This document shows positions 48,012 through 60,191 of a stretch of 64,000 bases of DNA, one piece after another. The DNA lies in assembly GCA_030533445.1 (NCBI GenBank), contig CM060082.1, forward strand, positions 37,769,817 to 37,833,816, read 5' to 3'. Numbering within the stretch: the stretch's first letter is position 1; each line of letters begins with the position of its first letter. Made by a program: the position numbers and the translations under genes. This DNA is from Cyprinodon diabolis (Eukaryota; Chordata; Actinopteri; Cyprinodontiformes; Cyprinodontidae). The notes beneath the pieces are model-generated. The model was not told the origin of the DNA and searched no databases. It was given only the letters and a program-made list of their open reading frames with translations.

Positions 48012-48299
48012 TCATAGTGATTCCTGCAATCCGTTCAAAATCATATTTGTTATCCTGTGAGGAAAGCACAGGTCTGGATCATTGTTTGCCATTGCTATAC
48101 ACATGTTGGCCCGCCCACTACCACTTAAACACACATTTTTCCAGTGCCGAGAAGTATTTGTAGAGATTCTGAGCTTGGAAGTGGTGTTCTGGAGTGCCTG
48201 AGTGTGATCTCTATTGTTAAGGCTAATGTCTCCAGATAACCAAAGTAATACTAATATTGTGTTCCTTGTTCTTGCCCCCCCTTCTTTCCAAAAAGACAA
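48012..48299 (-). pseudogene. Possible LINE 5' open-reading-frame relic
   Basis: The minus-strand frame includes TILVLLWLSGDISLN, which resembles the hydrophobic stretch ending in SGDIxxNPGP seen near the start of some fish LINE proteins. The NPGP part is not kept and the rest is unrecognised, so confidence is low. Confidence 0.3.
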
Positions 48300-48664
48300 G
48301 ATAACATTTGTTTAGAGCTCACAGAAATATTCAATATTCCACAACCATAAAAATGGCCAAAACTTGTTTTCTTTTCAGTTATGATATAGAAAATACTAGC
48401 ATAAAACAAATAAAGAATTAGGCTTAAAACTACAATTTAGTTATGTTGTTGCCTTGTTTATTTCCTATTCTAATGTGCTTCCCCTTTCTCTTTTCACACT
48501 CTCTTAAGGTGGCCCTTCCTAACTAAATCAACAAAACTAATTTTGCATCGGAGGAAAATAACTCCCCTGATGAACAACAAAACATGTTTTGGCAACGAAG
48601 AGCATGCACAACAGGTTAAAGGAATAAAAAATAATAAATAAAATAAAAAATACCATTATGAAAC

Positions 48665-49432
48665 TGGTCAGCCAGGCCAACAATGACCCTAACCCCTTCC
48701 TTTTTAGAGACATAGGCCAGTTTCGGGTATTGCAGGCCAACAACCTCAACGACTCCCCATTACTACCCGCTGCTATTGCTAAACAGGTTGTACAATCTCT
48801 TGTCCTGAGTTATCTTAATTATTGCCCAGTGATATGGTCATCTGCTTCACGGAGTGAGCTTCACAAGCTTCAGCTGGCACAAAACAGGGCGGCCAGAGTG
48901 GCTTCAATGCATAGACGGCTTTCATGGTTAACAGTTACTTATAAACTTAAATTAAGACTTCTCCTATTTATATGGAATGTTTTCTTTAAAAAACAGCCTT
49001 CATTTTTGCTGAACATTTAGTCCTTCTTGAAAAAAGTCATAATTATTTAACAAGGCGGGCACTAGGTGGAGACATTAAACTCCCTGGACCCAAAACAAAC
49101 TATCTTAAATCCACCGTGTATTATAGAGCCATATGTCACTGGAACCAACTGCCAATAACCACGCAAAGAGTCCAGAACAGAGCAAGCTTCAAAAAGATAC
49201 TCTCTTCAGAACTACTGCAGATGATATGATGAACTGACGTGTCTATTTATGTTGTTTATTTTTACTCTTTTTCATGTTCCTATTATTTGCTAATGTGCAA
49301 CTTGTGCAATTTTTTTTTTAATGGTTTGTTCATAATGTAATGTAATTTCTTTATGTGAGGACCCCAGGAAGATTAGTGGCCATTTATTTGGCAGCTAATG
49401 GGGATCCTAATAAAACTAAACTAAACTAAATA
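48665..49432 (+). mobile_element. LINE 3' part with reverse-transcriptase C-terminus and (TAAAC)n tail
   Basis: From 48770 the frame reads AAIAKQVVQSLVLSYLNYCP, VIWSSASRSELHKLQLAQNR and AARVASMHRRLSWLTV, typical of the thumb/C-terminal region of L2/CR1/Rex1-type reverse transcriptases. After a stop near 49018 and a frame change it continues with NYLKSTVYYRAICHWNQLP and FKKILSSELLQM. The 3' untranslated region ends GGGGATCCTAATAAAAC plus a few CTAAA units, the poly-A-like microsatellite tail. The 5' part (polymerase palm, endonuclease) is missing. Confidence 0.82.
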
Positions 49433-50929
49433 CTAAGGGGTGAACCCGTTCTTCTGGGTCAATTTGCATGTTTTCTGAGCCATTACAAGGCTTTGTTGAG
49501 CTACGCTATAAAGCCTGGAACTCAATGCTAATCCAGACATTTTGAATTAAAAAAGCTTCCTGGATAGGAAGCAAAACATCCTCCAACTTGGAAAGCAAAG
49601 TCCTGTGGATTGTTTTTTTTACTTTTGTAATGACTATGACTATGAATGACTATGACCTGGATGACTGAGACTCTTCATCAGCACCATTATGAAACACCAC
49701 CTCTCATTCGTTGTTTAAAACTTCTGGATAACCTTTTTATTAAGATAAGCATATTATTTTTTATTTTCCTGTGTGTAAATTAAAAAATTTATTGTATGTT
49801 GTGCTTCCAGGTTAATGTTTGATTTTAATTACATTTTGGCTTTCAGCGGTACGGCATCATTGAGCGTCCTTAAAAGCGTTTCTAAATAAAATGAATGATC
49901 ATTACCATCATCATTATAACCTGTGCTAAAATAAAAAGGATTTTCTGACTAGGTTGCATTGGTTCATCTGGAATATAAATACATTTTCATGACTCCTGGC
50001 CTGACGACCAATCAATGAGAAAACAAGATGCCAGAAATGATAACCCTTTCTTTCTTTTAAGAATTGATTTAGGTAGAGAAAAGGGTGAAAATTTAGCTTG
50101 ACTTGAACATCATTAAGGGATTAATTGAAATAAATGGTGAGTGGAGTTTTTGGACAGGCAGAGAAGAGAGACAGTGTATGTTTGCAGGTTATAATCAGGG
50201 TTTTGATTACAGACCTAGCGGCTGATTGAAAGACTTGAATCAGCAGACTAAATACATCTCTATAAGCAGTCAGGTGAGAGGACTCTCAATCTTCATTTAA
50301 TCATTAATTAATAGTGACGAGGAAGAGATGCAGCTCCGCAGTGTAAGGCTTTAGATGCTGCATGTAAGCTAAAGATGCTAGCCAGAAACTAATGGTGTCA
50401 ACTTTGAAAAGTCTAAAAGTAAACTGAGTTTATTTAGAGCAAATAAGACTTTCACACTTTTAAGACATGTGGTTGTGAGCAAAATTCTGTGCTTCAGAAG
50501 GAAATGTGAACAAGGTGGAGGGGAGCTTGTTGGTGAACAGTGAGAATTCACTTTGGTGAAATGTGTTAGAGGCTTGGAGAAATAATAAACTCATCATAGG
50601 AATCTGTGAGTTTTATTTCCTCCTTTTTAATGCATTTCTTTTTCATTTTGAATTTTTTTATGATGTTTCCATAATAAATATTACATTTCTTGATAGGCCT
50701 GACCTATAAATGTTTGTATATACATCATTGCACAAGCAAAGTTGACCTACTGACCATTTTGAGATACCAATATGTGGAGGGCTGTAAAAATAACTTCCAT
50801 TAGTATCATTACTTGAATAGATTATTATAATCTTAGTCAGTTAAATAACATGCTGCTGTTATTTTACACATCCCTGATGTTGCTGCTATTTTTCAAATAT
50901 CCATTTTTGTAAAAATGTCCATATCTACA
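49433..50929. other. Non-coding sequence, part possibly conserved
   Basis: Near 49540-49680 the phrases AAAGCTTCCTGGATAGGAAG and GACCTGGATGACTGAGAC look like an eroded dispersed repeat. The part 50080-50400 (TTAAGGGATTAATTGAAAT, TTTAATCATTAATTAATAG) is a conserved-element candidate. No gene is seen. Confidence 0.35.
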
Positions 50930-51124
50930 TGTCCATATCAAAATAACTAATATCTGTATTAGTATAACCATATAACAGTACACAGTGCAGTATTTATTGT
51001 CTATCTTTTAACTCTTCACTATATTGTTATGTTATAGATTTTTCTAAGGTCCACATTTGTGTGTCAATTTTTCTATAAACTTTTTGCTGCTGTAAACATC
51101 AGAATTTCCCCATTGTGGGAAAAT

Positions 51125-51353
51125 TCACATGACAAACAACCATTCACACACACTCACACCTAAGGGGACTGTAGAGAAGCCAATTAACCTAACAGCCATG
51201 TTTTTGGACTGTGGGAGGAAGCCGGAGTACCCGGAGAGAACCCATGCATGCTCAAGGAGAACATGCAAACTCCATGCAGAAAGGCCAGGAATCAAACCCA
51301 GAATCGTCTTGCTGCAAGGCAGCAGTGCTACCCACTGCGCTACTGAGCAGCCC
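51125..51353 (-). repeat. tRNA-derived SINE (family A), inserted in a LINE tail
   Basis: On the minus strand: GGCTGCTCAGTAGCGCAGTG at the start, an A box (TAGCGCAGTGGGTAGCA) and a B box (GGGTTTGATTCC). The body follows, with GGAGTTTGCATGTTCTCC, then CGGCTTCCTCCCAC. The flanks on the two sides (CCCCATTGTGGGA and CCCCTTTGTGGAA) look like an imperfect 13-bp target duplication. This is the best copy of the family in the window. Confidence 0.85.
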
Positions 51354-51378
51354 CCTTTGTGGAACAATTAAGGGATTT

Positions 51379-51436
51379 TCTATTCTATTCTATTCTATTC
51401 TATTCTATTCTATTCTATTCTATTCTATTCTATTCT
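51379..51436 (+). repeat. (TATTC)n tail
   Basis: About 11 pentanucleotide units forming the 3' tail of the LINE; the same tail, shorter, occurs at 58600-58616. Confidence 0.93.
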
Positions 51437-51441
51437 AGTGA

Positions 51442-51660
51442 GTAAGCATGATGGCCTAGTGGTTAGAGCAGTGGGCTTGTGCTTTGAGAAGGTTGCAAGT
51501 ACCTGGTTCAATCCCCACAGCCTCCACTCTGGGCTCCTGAGCAAAACCCGTAACCCCAAACTGCTCCAAGGGCGCCGCACAATGGCAGCCCACTGCTACC
51601 CGAGGGGAAGGTCAAAATGCAGAGAGTGAATTTCCCCATTGTGGCACAATAAAAGGATTT
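51442..51660 (+). repeat. tRNA-derived SINE (family B), full length
   Basis: Begins ATGGCCTAGTGGTTAGAGC (A box), has GGTTCAATCCCC (B box) and ends AATTTCCCCATTGTGGC plus ACAATAAAAGGATTT. The last part is nearly identical to the 3' end of the LINE just upstream, AATTTCCCCATTGTGGG. It inserted right after that LINE's pentanucleotide tail. It is the most complete copy of family B. Confidence 0.9.
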
Positions 51661-54282
51661 ACAAATTTGTCCGTTTCTGTCATGGTTTGTGGAGGACAAG
51701 GACTGAAACAAAATGCGGACATGGAGAGCCGCATGATGGTGACGTTTATTTTTATTATTTTGCCCTTCATCTGTCTGAATCCCTCTTATCAGTGGTGCGC
51801 CATGTTTATCGAATGTAAACAGAGTTGTTTCAGCTTGTTAGATCAGAAGCTGATGTGTGTTGATGTTCTTAATGTGCTTTCAATAGTGTCACGTAAGTTA
51901 GCAGGTCAACCCGGGTCTGGTGTTTCCACAGCATGCCGAGGCGATTTTAACGTAGGTTGTTTGACCCGGTTAGACACGCATCAGTGAGCCGTTCCCACTG
52001 CCATTAGAAGCCGATTGTTCCCAGGTTGAAACTGGTTTTTCCGGAAATAGGTATATGATAAACCATGACACTGAGCAGCAGCCAATCCGCGCGCAAATCT
52101 TGGATTGAGCACTGTGCCTGTTTTTTTTGTTTTTTTTTACGTAGAGATTTTTTTGTATTTTTCCCGATGTTTTACAAAGTCTCAGTTTTAGCTTTTTTAT
52201 CAGCAATGCTTTAGTGTGCTCCATATACTGGAAAAATGGCCTCTTTTATTGAAAGCATACTCCATTTTATTTAAGCTTGTTTTTATTCTTACATTTTGCT
52301 GTTACTCTGTTAGCATCTTTTTTTTCTTGATTCCAACATTACCTTCAACATTCATTTATATCTTGTGTGCATCAAACACCCTACATGTTGAAAAAATAAT
52401 CTTAACAGAAGAAATGTCCAATGACATTGTTCAAATAAGATGTAAAGTACTTCCCAGATAAGGATGTGTGTAAAAGTCTTAAAATAAAGTGGTTGTTATG
52501 GAGACCAAGACTTTTCCCATGAGGCTCTCACCAAACACACTTTCTCTTCTGATTTTAGCCACAATTCCAGGTTTAGGGAAAACCTGTCACTCTTTCCAAA
52601 GAGATGCGGCATGGATGCTGTTAAATTAGTCTGAAGGTGTTTTTTTTGTAGCGGGTCACATCCAGTCAGACACGTTTCAGTTTCCACATGAATCTGAACA
52701 CAATCAGGTAGTTTGAATTTTATTATAGAATCGCTTCTCCATGTTTTGCCAGTTCCTAGCCAAACAGAGAGACTGGAATTTTAAAAAACAGTTTTAAAGC
52801 ATAAAAGTAATAGAATAAAGCATTAAAAATGCATGGGAGATAAAAGTGAGCAATGTGATAAGATTAAAATAAAGGTGCATGTTAGAAGAATAAGCACATT
52901 GATTTAACTGATTTAAAAAAATATGGTTTTGGATGTAAAATATGAAGTGAGTGCTGATTGTCAATGTTTTTATTTTATTAATTCGGTTTTTATTTGTCTT
53001 GTATTTTATTTAATATGTGATTATCAAATAAATTAGCTGTTTTTAGTACATTTGGGGAAGTTGGAAGGGCTTTATCAGCAGTTGGGAACTAAAGTGTCCC
53101 CTTTCTTGCATTCAGTGGGTTTATTTGGTTTTTAAGCTGTGATCTGATCTCAGGCTAGCTGGCTGTAGTCAGTAATCTGTGATCAGTTACACAAACATCC
53201 CCTCCCCTACCATCTTGCATATGTGTTGCATATGAGGTAATCTGGAAACTTCATTCTGCCTTATTTGATGCAGGTAAACCTGTTTTAAACGTTTAGGTAA
53301 CTTGTTTGGTTATAGATCTTGATATGTTTTGGTGAAAAGCAATTTTAGACACATACAAGGACAAAAAAAAAACATTTTCATTCAGCTGAAAGGTATGTTA
53401 TATTATCATTCCCATTTTTAATCAAAATCAGGCCCCAGAGTCTAATCTTATTACAGATTATTGGATAAAATTTCATAGCCACTCAGAGCACTTCTCTTGC
53501 ATAAAAAAAGAAAAACAACAAAAATAGAGATAATGTCTGTTTTAGGAATAAATTCTGTTTCATATATTTCATTCTTGACGAATAAATGCATGCAAAATAT
53601 TAGGAACAGTATTTTAATATCTTTCATTATTAATAGTAACAAATGTGAACATACTATATCAGCTCTAAAACATGAAGCTGGATGCCTCAGGGCCCATATT
53701 TCCTACATGATTCTTTGAAAAGTACAGTCAGGATCTGTAAAGCACCAAATGTAAGTTTGCAGAGGCTGACACGTTGTGTGGGAAGCAGACACGAACACCA
53801 GGTGCTGACAACCAGAGAACTGTGATCGTTCCAGAAGCTTCTCCAACCAAGAAGTCACGGCAGATGCTGGAGTATGGAGAGAGATGACAGAGGGGTCCTC
53901 AAGAGCAGTGACAGACTTTCAGCACACGTCAAGACCCAGCTGCAGCAAACTTCACCCGATGTCTCCTCTGCAAGCTGTGCCTGTCGTCGCCATCGAGGGG
54001 AAATCTTAGCTTTGCAAAGAAAATGCACGTATGCACTATAAATTATAAATTGAATTATTAAAAAATAAATGTTATGGATAGTGAAAAAATTTCCACCCTT
54101 GCTTTTTTTGTTGTTTTTTTGTTTAAACATCTCAAACACGAAATTGAAGAAATGTTCATTATTGCGTGTTTAAAGTTAAGTTATTACAATCCATTTTAAG
54201 GTTTTTATATTCTTAAATTTTCTTGATCAGTCACATTAAAAGCATAAAAATTTAATTAGTTGTCAATGTTATAGTTATATAT
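51661..54282. other. Non-coding sequence
   Basis: No gene. The part 51880-52110 (CAACCCGGGTCTGGTGTTTC, GACCCGGTTAGACACGC) is probably fragmentary repeat DNA. 53740-54010 is more GC-rich but unassigned. Confidence 0.4.
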
Positions 54283-54568
<286 letters not shown>

Positions 54569-55074
54569 GATATTATTTGTACTGAAACTGAAATCTCGAT
54601 TTCAATGTAAATTGTAATTGACAATAAAGAAATTGATTGATATTTATATCACTGAATTTTGAGGTAGGAAAAACAAAACTGCCACTGTTTACAAAATTCT
54701 AAAAAGCTGTATTGATTTATATAAATAAAGTTGCATATATTTTTTCAGCTTCCCACTGCATACACGATCTAGAAATAAGTAACCGTTTCTTAAATCAAGT
54801 GTATTAAGCCTTAATTAGTAGGTGAATAAGATGATTTGCCAATGGCATGTGTAAATTTACTCCTAAAATAAGATAATTAGATAAAATGCACTTTTTTCTT
54901 ATTTTAAATGTATATCATCTTGTTCCATTGACAAAGTGTCTCACTTGCCTCCTCCTTTCAAGAACAAATGCAGCTATTTTAAGCAATGTTTTGCAGCACA
55001 TAACTCCTCTAAATAAAACCCAGTTCAACCTATTGCCTTTACAATTTACCAAAGTAGGAAGCAGAGAGTAAACT
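54569..55074. other. AT-rich non-coding sequence
   Basis: No gene or element is recognised between the TA array and the Tc1-like relic. Confidence 0.45.
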
Positions 55075-55560
55075 GCCAGGAATGTAGCTCTGGAGGAGCT
55101 GCAGGAATTCAAAGCACAGATGAGGGGGAATCTACTGACAGAACAAGTGTTAGAAATGAGCAGAAAGACAAAAAGTTTAAGAAGTGCTTCTAGTAGTTAC
55201 CATCAGTGGAAGGACAAAACAAACAGATGACAGAGGGTTCTCTGTTCAGATGAGAACAGTATTAAACTTTTCACACGTTACATGAACAATAAAAGCACCA
55301 CCCATTACCTTGAAGACACTACATAACGGGTGTGTGGCACGACACTGATGTGGCAGCATTCTGCTTTAGGGGGGCTTTTCCTCAGCAGGGATAAGGAAGC
55401 AGGTCACAGTAAACTGACGGCTGTTAAACAGTTGAAACCGGAGATGAAGTCGTCCTTACATTAGGACAATACTGAAAATACTGAGCTTTAATAGAAGGGT
55501 CTAAAGAACAACTCGGTTGAACCCAGACCGTACTTAAGGAGAGAAATCATGGACCTACTC
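55075..55560 (+). repeat. Degenerate Tc1-like element
   Basis: Phrases such as GGAGGAGCTGCAGGAATTC, GTGGCAGCATTCTGCTTTAG, GCTTTTCCTCAGCAGGGATA and AAGCAGGTCACAG follow the order of a well-known fish Tc1 family (central transposase plus GGCAGCATCATGCT-like block). All frames are broken and no ends were found. Confidence 0.55.
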
Positions 55561-56620
55561 TGCACAAACAGTCAGACTCTAAATGTTCTAAACTACTAGA
55601 GACGGACTTTTAAAGTCTTGTTGTTGGGTTATTTGAGGACAAGATTGTTTCACAAAATATTGGCTCAACAGAAAACAAATGCCTACCCAACTTTTAAGAT
55701 CTTCATTTGTTAAATTATGATTTTTCTTACTTTAGTTACTTGAGATTATTTATGAAACTCCATTGAAATACGTTACATTTGTAACCTAAAAACGTGTAAA
55801 TGATCAAGAAGTACGACTACTATTGCAAAGAGTACTTTAAGAAGCAGGCTTTCTAGTCAACGCTTCTGCAAAATGGTTTTTCTGAAAAGATCCTACTTTC
55901 AGGCAGAGCTATGCTAAGAGCAGTTTGGTGAAGCCTTTAAGCGCAAATGTCTTTCTTTTACAAGGAGTAAACCCTAACTCTGTGTTTGTACAGGTTGTAC
56001 AGGTTGCTACAGGTTTATGTTGATGTTCAAAGGAAGTTGAAGGAAAAAACTGTCAGGAGTAAAAGCTTGGTAGCAAAACGATACACTGACAAGCAACGTG
56101 ACAGCTGTCTGACATAAAGCTCTGTGTCTTTTAACACCAGAAACAGGGCCAAGTTTAAAGAGCCCATTTCACATATTTTCTGAGTCTGTGCTTCCCTCTA
56201 GTGGCCAGCTAATATCATTTCAACCACAAAGGGCCAGCAGGGACTCAGAGCAATTGAAGTGTCTTTATGTAAATAATTTTATGTACTGCATTTATTAAAA
56301 GTCATATTACTTATTAAAATAAGTATTCACAATAAGTTAAATCTATTTTCTCTTGTTTTCTTTCAATTTTGCATCAGATCATCATCCAACCTTGACTTTT
56401 CCTGTGTACTTTCTGTAATGTTTCAGGAAGATTCAAAGGAGATGCAGTTATATTCAGCACTAGGCCACTCTGCCCATTATCCCCTTCCTAATAGCTTGTT
56501 CAATGGTGCGATTTGTTATATGGGTTCAGTGGTCAACCAAGACACACGCCATTAGCCCGGCCAAACTTCGCCTTGCAGTGCCGCAGCACAAAGAGTACCT
56601 TATTTGTATGGCATTAGCTC
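55561..56620. other. AT-rich non-coding sequence
   Basis: No gene or element is recognised. Confidence 0.45.
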
Positions 56621-56950
56621 TTTGATGTGGCATAGCATATTATGTACACAGCTGCAATTTATCAAACAATTTTGGCACTGATGTGCTTCGCTGGCAGCGC
56701 CGTGGAGGTTGTGGCGGTGGGACCAACATCCGCCATCTTCAGCCTCTTGCCTCCGTTCCTGTGGAAGGAAGCTGCGGCAGCAAATAAATTCCACATGTCA
56801 TTGGGCATGCTAAATGGCTTGCAACACATAATCATTGAAATAATTATGAGGCTGCCATTAAAATGAGCTAGATAGATGACACATGAGGCGCTATGGAAAA
56901 ACTGGAGGTAATGTTGCAAGATTTCAAATTGAAGATGGTGGGAGGATGAA
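56621..56950. promoter_or_regulatory. Candidate conserved non-coding block
   Basis: Complex non-repetitive sequence with CAAACAATTTTGGCACTG, TTGAAATAATTATGAGGC and ATTAAAATGAGCTAG. It is GC-balanced and free of recognised repeats. Regulatory role is inferred. Confidence 0.35.
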
Positions 56951-57056
56951 TTAAAGAAAGATATGGAGGGGGGGAAGCTGGAGGCTAGGGGTGCAGTTTT
57001 CTTATTCTTTTTGCTGTTATAAAATGCCAGACTGGAGGTGCTGGGTGGGGGACAAT
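56951..57056. other. Purine-rich non-coding spacer
   Basis: G- and A-rich sequence between the two candidate blocks; no feature recognised. Confidence 0.4.
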
Positions 57057-57760
57057 AGGGTGATTAGCCCAATCAGAAAAAAAGTAGCGAGGTACTGTGG
57101 CACTGCTTGCTGCCGTCTTCTTTGTCCTCCCACATTTCATTAATCAGCAACCTGAGGCCCCCCGAAATCAGTTCAGCAGATTGGCAGCTCACTCATTTGT
57201 TCCCACGTGGCAATCAGCGCGGGAAAGAAATCAGTTCACAACCTTTCTGCCATTACCTGACATTATAAACCGTCTTTGTGTTCTTTTGTTACTTTTCCTG
57301 CCATCTCTTTTTCCCTCTCTGTTATCCGCCGCCGCAAAATCCTGATGCCGGGTCTGACCTCCATTAGTCCCAGTTTTCTACTACTGAAACTCACAATACC
57401 CTCAATTAAATTCTTTCTTTTAAAAATGAATGACTCCTATTATTAGTATATACCATATTCTCTGTGCTGCATGCAAAAATACACTGAATTTCCTCTGCTT
57501 ACTTTACAGAGCCCTCGTGTATCAGCCTAAATGATGCATCCTGTCAGCAGACGTGAACGGAAAGCAATAATCCTCTGCTCTTGGAGGATATTGTGCGCTA
57601 CTCTGCACCTTTCACACACCATTTGCTCACAATGTCCGTCTGGCGCGAGCTTCGCTTGATCCCTCCTTAACGTGGAAGATAGAAATAAACTGGAAATGAG
57701 CTCCTGAGATGAGGAGGATAAGAAGCGCCAACACATGCATGGGTTTTGCACGTGTAGATA
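57057..57760. promoter_or_regulatory. Candidate conserved non-coding block
   Basis: Contains CACATTTCATTAATCAGC, CCATTACCTGACATTATAAA and GGAAAGCAATAATCC. The minus-strand open frame at 57527-57751 has no domain. The call rests on composition only. Confidence 0.33.
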
Positions 57761-58329
57761 AAGCTGAACTGAGTCCCTTCAGCACAAAGCAAAATGCAGA
57801 ATTTAGTCTTATATCATTTATTCTTTAAGATATTTTTGTTTAAATGGTCAGTTTTTCAACTAGAAATCAAATCTGATTGTAAATCACATGCAGAGCACTA
57901 ACTGAAAGAGAAAGTTAAAATGTAACAGAAAAATCAGAAAAATGTCATGGAACTAAATATCATCCAAATTAAACTTAATGTGAGGTACCTTATGATTGCA
58001 GTGTAATCTCTCAAGAATTTAAGTTTCCTTCTCTTAGTTTATATTCCTCATTCATGATCATTTTTAATGTTATTCTTTAAAGTTTATGAGGATTTTTTAT
58101 TTTATTTAGGCAAACACTCTTTGTCCTTCCTCTTCTTAATGCATTGTATTTTCACTGAACCTCTGGTCAAGCAACTTGCTGACATATTCTCCCAAAATTT
58201 ATTTGTTTATTTAAATGTATTTATTTAAATATATTTATTTGTTTCTGTCTTTTCATTCTCTTTCCTATCCACTTTTTATTTCTCTCCTTCCCCTAATGCC
58301 AGTAAAAAAGAAGAAGCTTTTGAGAGAGG
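57761..58329. other. AT-rich non-coding sequence
   Basis: No recognisable gene or element. Confidence 0.45.
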
Positions 58330-58616
58330 GCATAAGGTCACAAGCTGCATAAAAAAATTCAACCTGGGAGACTCTTTATCAGCCTCACCTGGAACAGCAG
58401 CTGACGTCCCTCGCTCAAGCTGCAGCCGATCGATGACGGACTGCACCCTCTCTGAAGCCAATTGTTTCTCAAGATGCTCTTCATTATGTTACTCTTATAC
58501 ATTTTTCTAACGTCCACATTTGTGTGGCCATTTTTATATAATCTTTTTGCTGCTGTAAACACCAGAATTTCTCCATTGTGGGACAATAAAGGGATTTTTC
58601 TATTCTATTCTATTAA
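58330..58616 (+). mobile_element. LINE 3' end with (TATTC)n tail
   Basis: The part 58474-58616 matches 51020-51122 plus the following tail (CTAACGTCCACATTTGTG, TTTTTGCTGCTGTAAAC, CCATTGTGGGACAATAAAGG). It ends in three TATTC units. This is the unsplit form of the tail that is interrupted at 51.1 kb. The 5' limit is approximate. Confidence 0.7.
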
Positions 58617-58695
58617 GACTAAGGCCCAGCTTCAACGCATGAGCCAAACTCTGACCTAACTCCACCCCATCTCCTCCCCCATTCTAAGACTATTG

Positions 58696-59454
58696 TAAGG
58701 CTACGTTCACACTGTAAGTCTTAATGCTTCTTTCCAATTTTTTTGTGAAATCCTATGTTTTTTTGCGTCGACATTCATATTTCGCAATATATGCCACTAG
58801 TATGTGGTGGCCTGTGTGAACTGCATTCATACAACGCAAGCCTCGCGCATGCACAGTAACAATAATTGAACTTTATTAATTTCACACTGGAGAAATTCAC
58901 CTCTGCATTTAAACCATCCCCTTGGGGAGCAGTGGGCTGCCATTGTGCGGTGGTCAGGGAGCATTGACCTTGCTTAGGGACCCAGAGTGCAGGCTCGAAC
59001 CGGGTACTTGCAACCTTCTCAGGGCACGAAACCACTCCTGTAACCACTTGGCCATCGCCTCCCCTCGCTTAGAGGAGGTCATGACGTCACAAGCAAGCAT
59101 GCTAGAGATCGTTCCCAACCTTAAAACTCAATCTTTTCAAGATGGTTAAAAAAAAAGATAAAAAAATGACTGCACTCTGCGTTATTGTCCGCCATGGTTG
59201 TTGCTTTGCTTCTCGCTTGTTCGTAGCAAGATGCAGAATAGTGACTTTTGTTAAATATTAATGCCATTCAGATCACATTTGAAAAGATCAGATACGTATC
59301 AGAATCAGGACCACCTTTCCAAGTGGCCTGGGTCACATTGCAAAAACTTTGATCTGTGTTGTTCAGACTGTCATAAAAAGATCAGATCCAGGTTGCTTAT
59401 GGGCAAAAAAATCAGATTTTGGTCACTTCAGGCTGCAGTGTGAACGTAGCCTTA
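58696..59454. mobile_element. MITE with TAAGGCTACGTTCACACTG ends, hosting a SINE
   Basis: The first 19 bp (TAAGGCTACGTTCACACTG at 58696) and the last 19 bp (inverse, ending 59454) are identical inverted repeats. The element has no transposase. A family-B SINE sits inside it (58866-59064). A target duplication could not be fixed, so the superfamily is open. Confidence 0.75.
58866..59064 (-). repeat. tRNA-derived SINE (family B) inside a MITE
   Basis: On the minus strand: GGCGATGGCCAAGTGGTTAC (A box region), a B-box-like GGTTCGAGCC and the body GGGCTGCCATTGTG... in inverse. It finishes with GAATTTCTCCAGTGTGAAAT, the LINE-like tail. More diverged than the copy at 51442. Confidence 0.75.
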
Positions 59455-60191
59455 GACCCTCCCATGCTCCAACTTATTCCACCACTAGTGTCAGAGCCCC
59501 TGGGAAAATACTCCTCTAATCCTCTTCCTAAGTTATCCATCCAAGCTCATGTGGACTTACAGCATCATATTTTCTGCCAGGGTCCGAGCGCCCATTAAAG
59601 AACTTATTTAATGCATGTCAATAAAATCTTTTTAATCGCTTCCTCATGTATCTCCTAGATGAAATACATTTATTATCAACATGAAAGCTAAACTAAAACA
59701 AAATGAAAAAAGAGACCCTTAAATGCATGATTATTACAATAATGAGCAAAAGTGCCTTAAATCAACAAATACCCAGAAATCATTCTGCCCTATATGTAAC
59801 TATTAGTGATCAAGTTACAATTAAATGTTTTGAGATTATAGCATATTTTCAACTCTGAGTTAAAACCAATCCAAGTCTTTATTTCATTTACAGATATAAA
59901 TATGCTTTAAAAGCAGTATTAGCAAATGGTTGTTTGTGGACATGAACAACATGAGCAACTCCTGGATGTTTATCGGTAAGTAACAACTTTGTACACAAAT
60001 CCTGCTCAAATTACAGGACTTATGGTTTTAAAAACAGTTGATTATAATTTTTAATTAATCTTCGTGCTCTTTTTTGCAACTTGCAGATTAGTCGTTTTAC
60101 ATGCGTTAGCACAGACTACAACAAATTAACACAGACATGGATATACCAGCGTGTAGAATAGACTATGTAAGTTTGTTTTTTTTTTCTTTAA
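59455..60191. other. Non-coding sequence with exon-like blocks
   Basis: Two blocks, 59894-59975 and 60087-60166, are each bracketed by a good splice acceptor (TTTCATTTACAG, TTTTGCAACTTGCAG) and the donor GTAAGT. The first holds an ATG at 59942. Joined, the frame ends after 12 codons, so no protein is supported. They could be exons of a non-coding RNA, or chance. Confidence 0.25.

Larger units (their letters stand above)
50930..51436 (+). mobile_element. LINE 3' tail with (TATTC)n, split by a SINE
   Basis: The left part (to about 51122) ends TTTTTGCTGCTGTAAACATC and AATTTCCCCATTGTGGG. After the SINE the tail resumes as TTTGTGGAACAATTAAGGG and runs into a TATTC array (51379-51436). The uninterrupted equivalent lies at about 58474-58616, so the split is due to insertion of the minus-strand SINE. 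The LINE family is not assigned. Confidence 0.7.
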
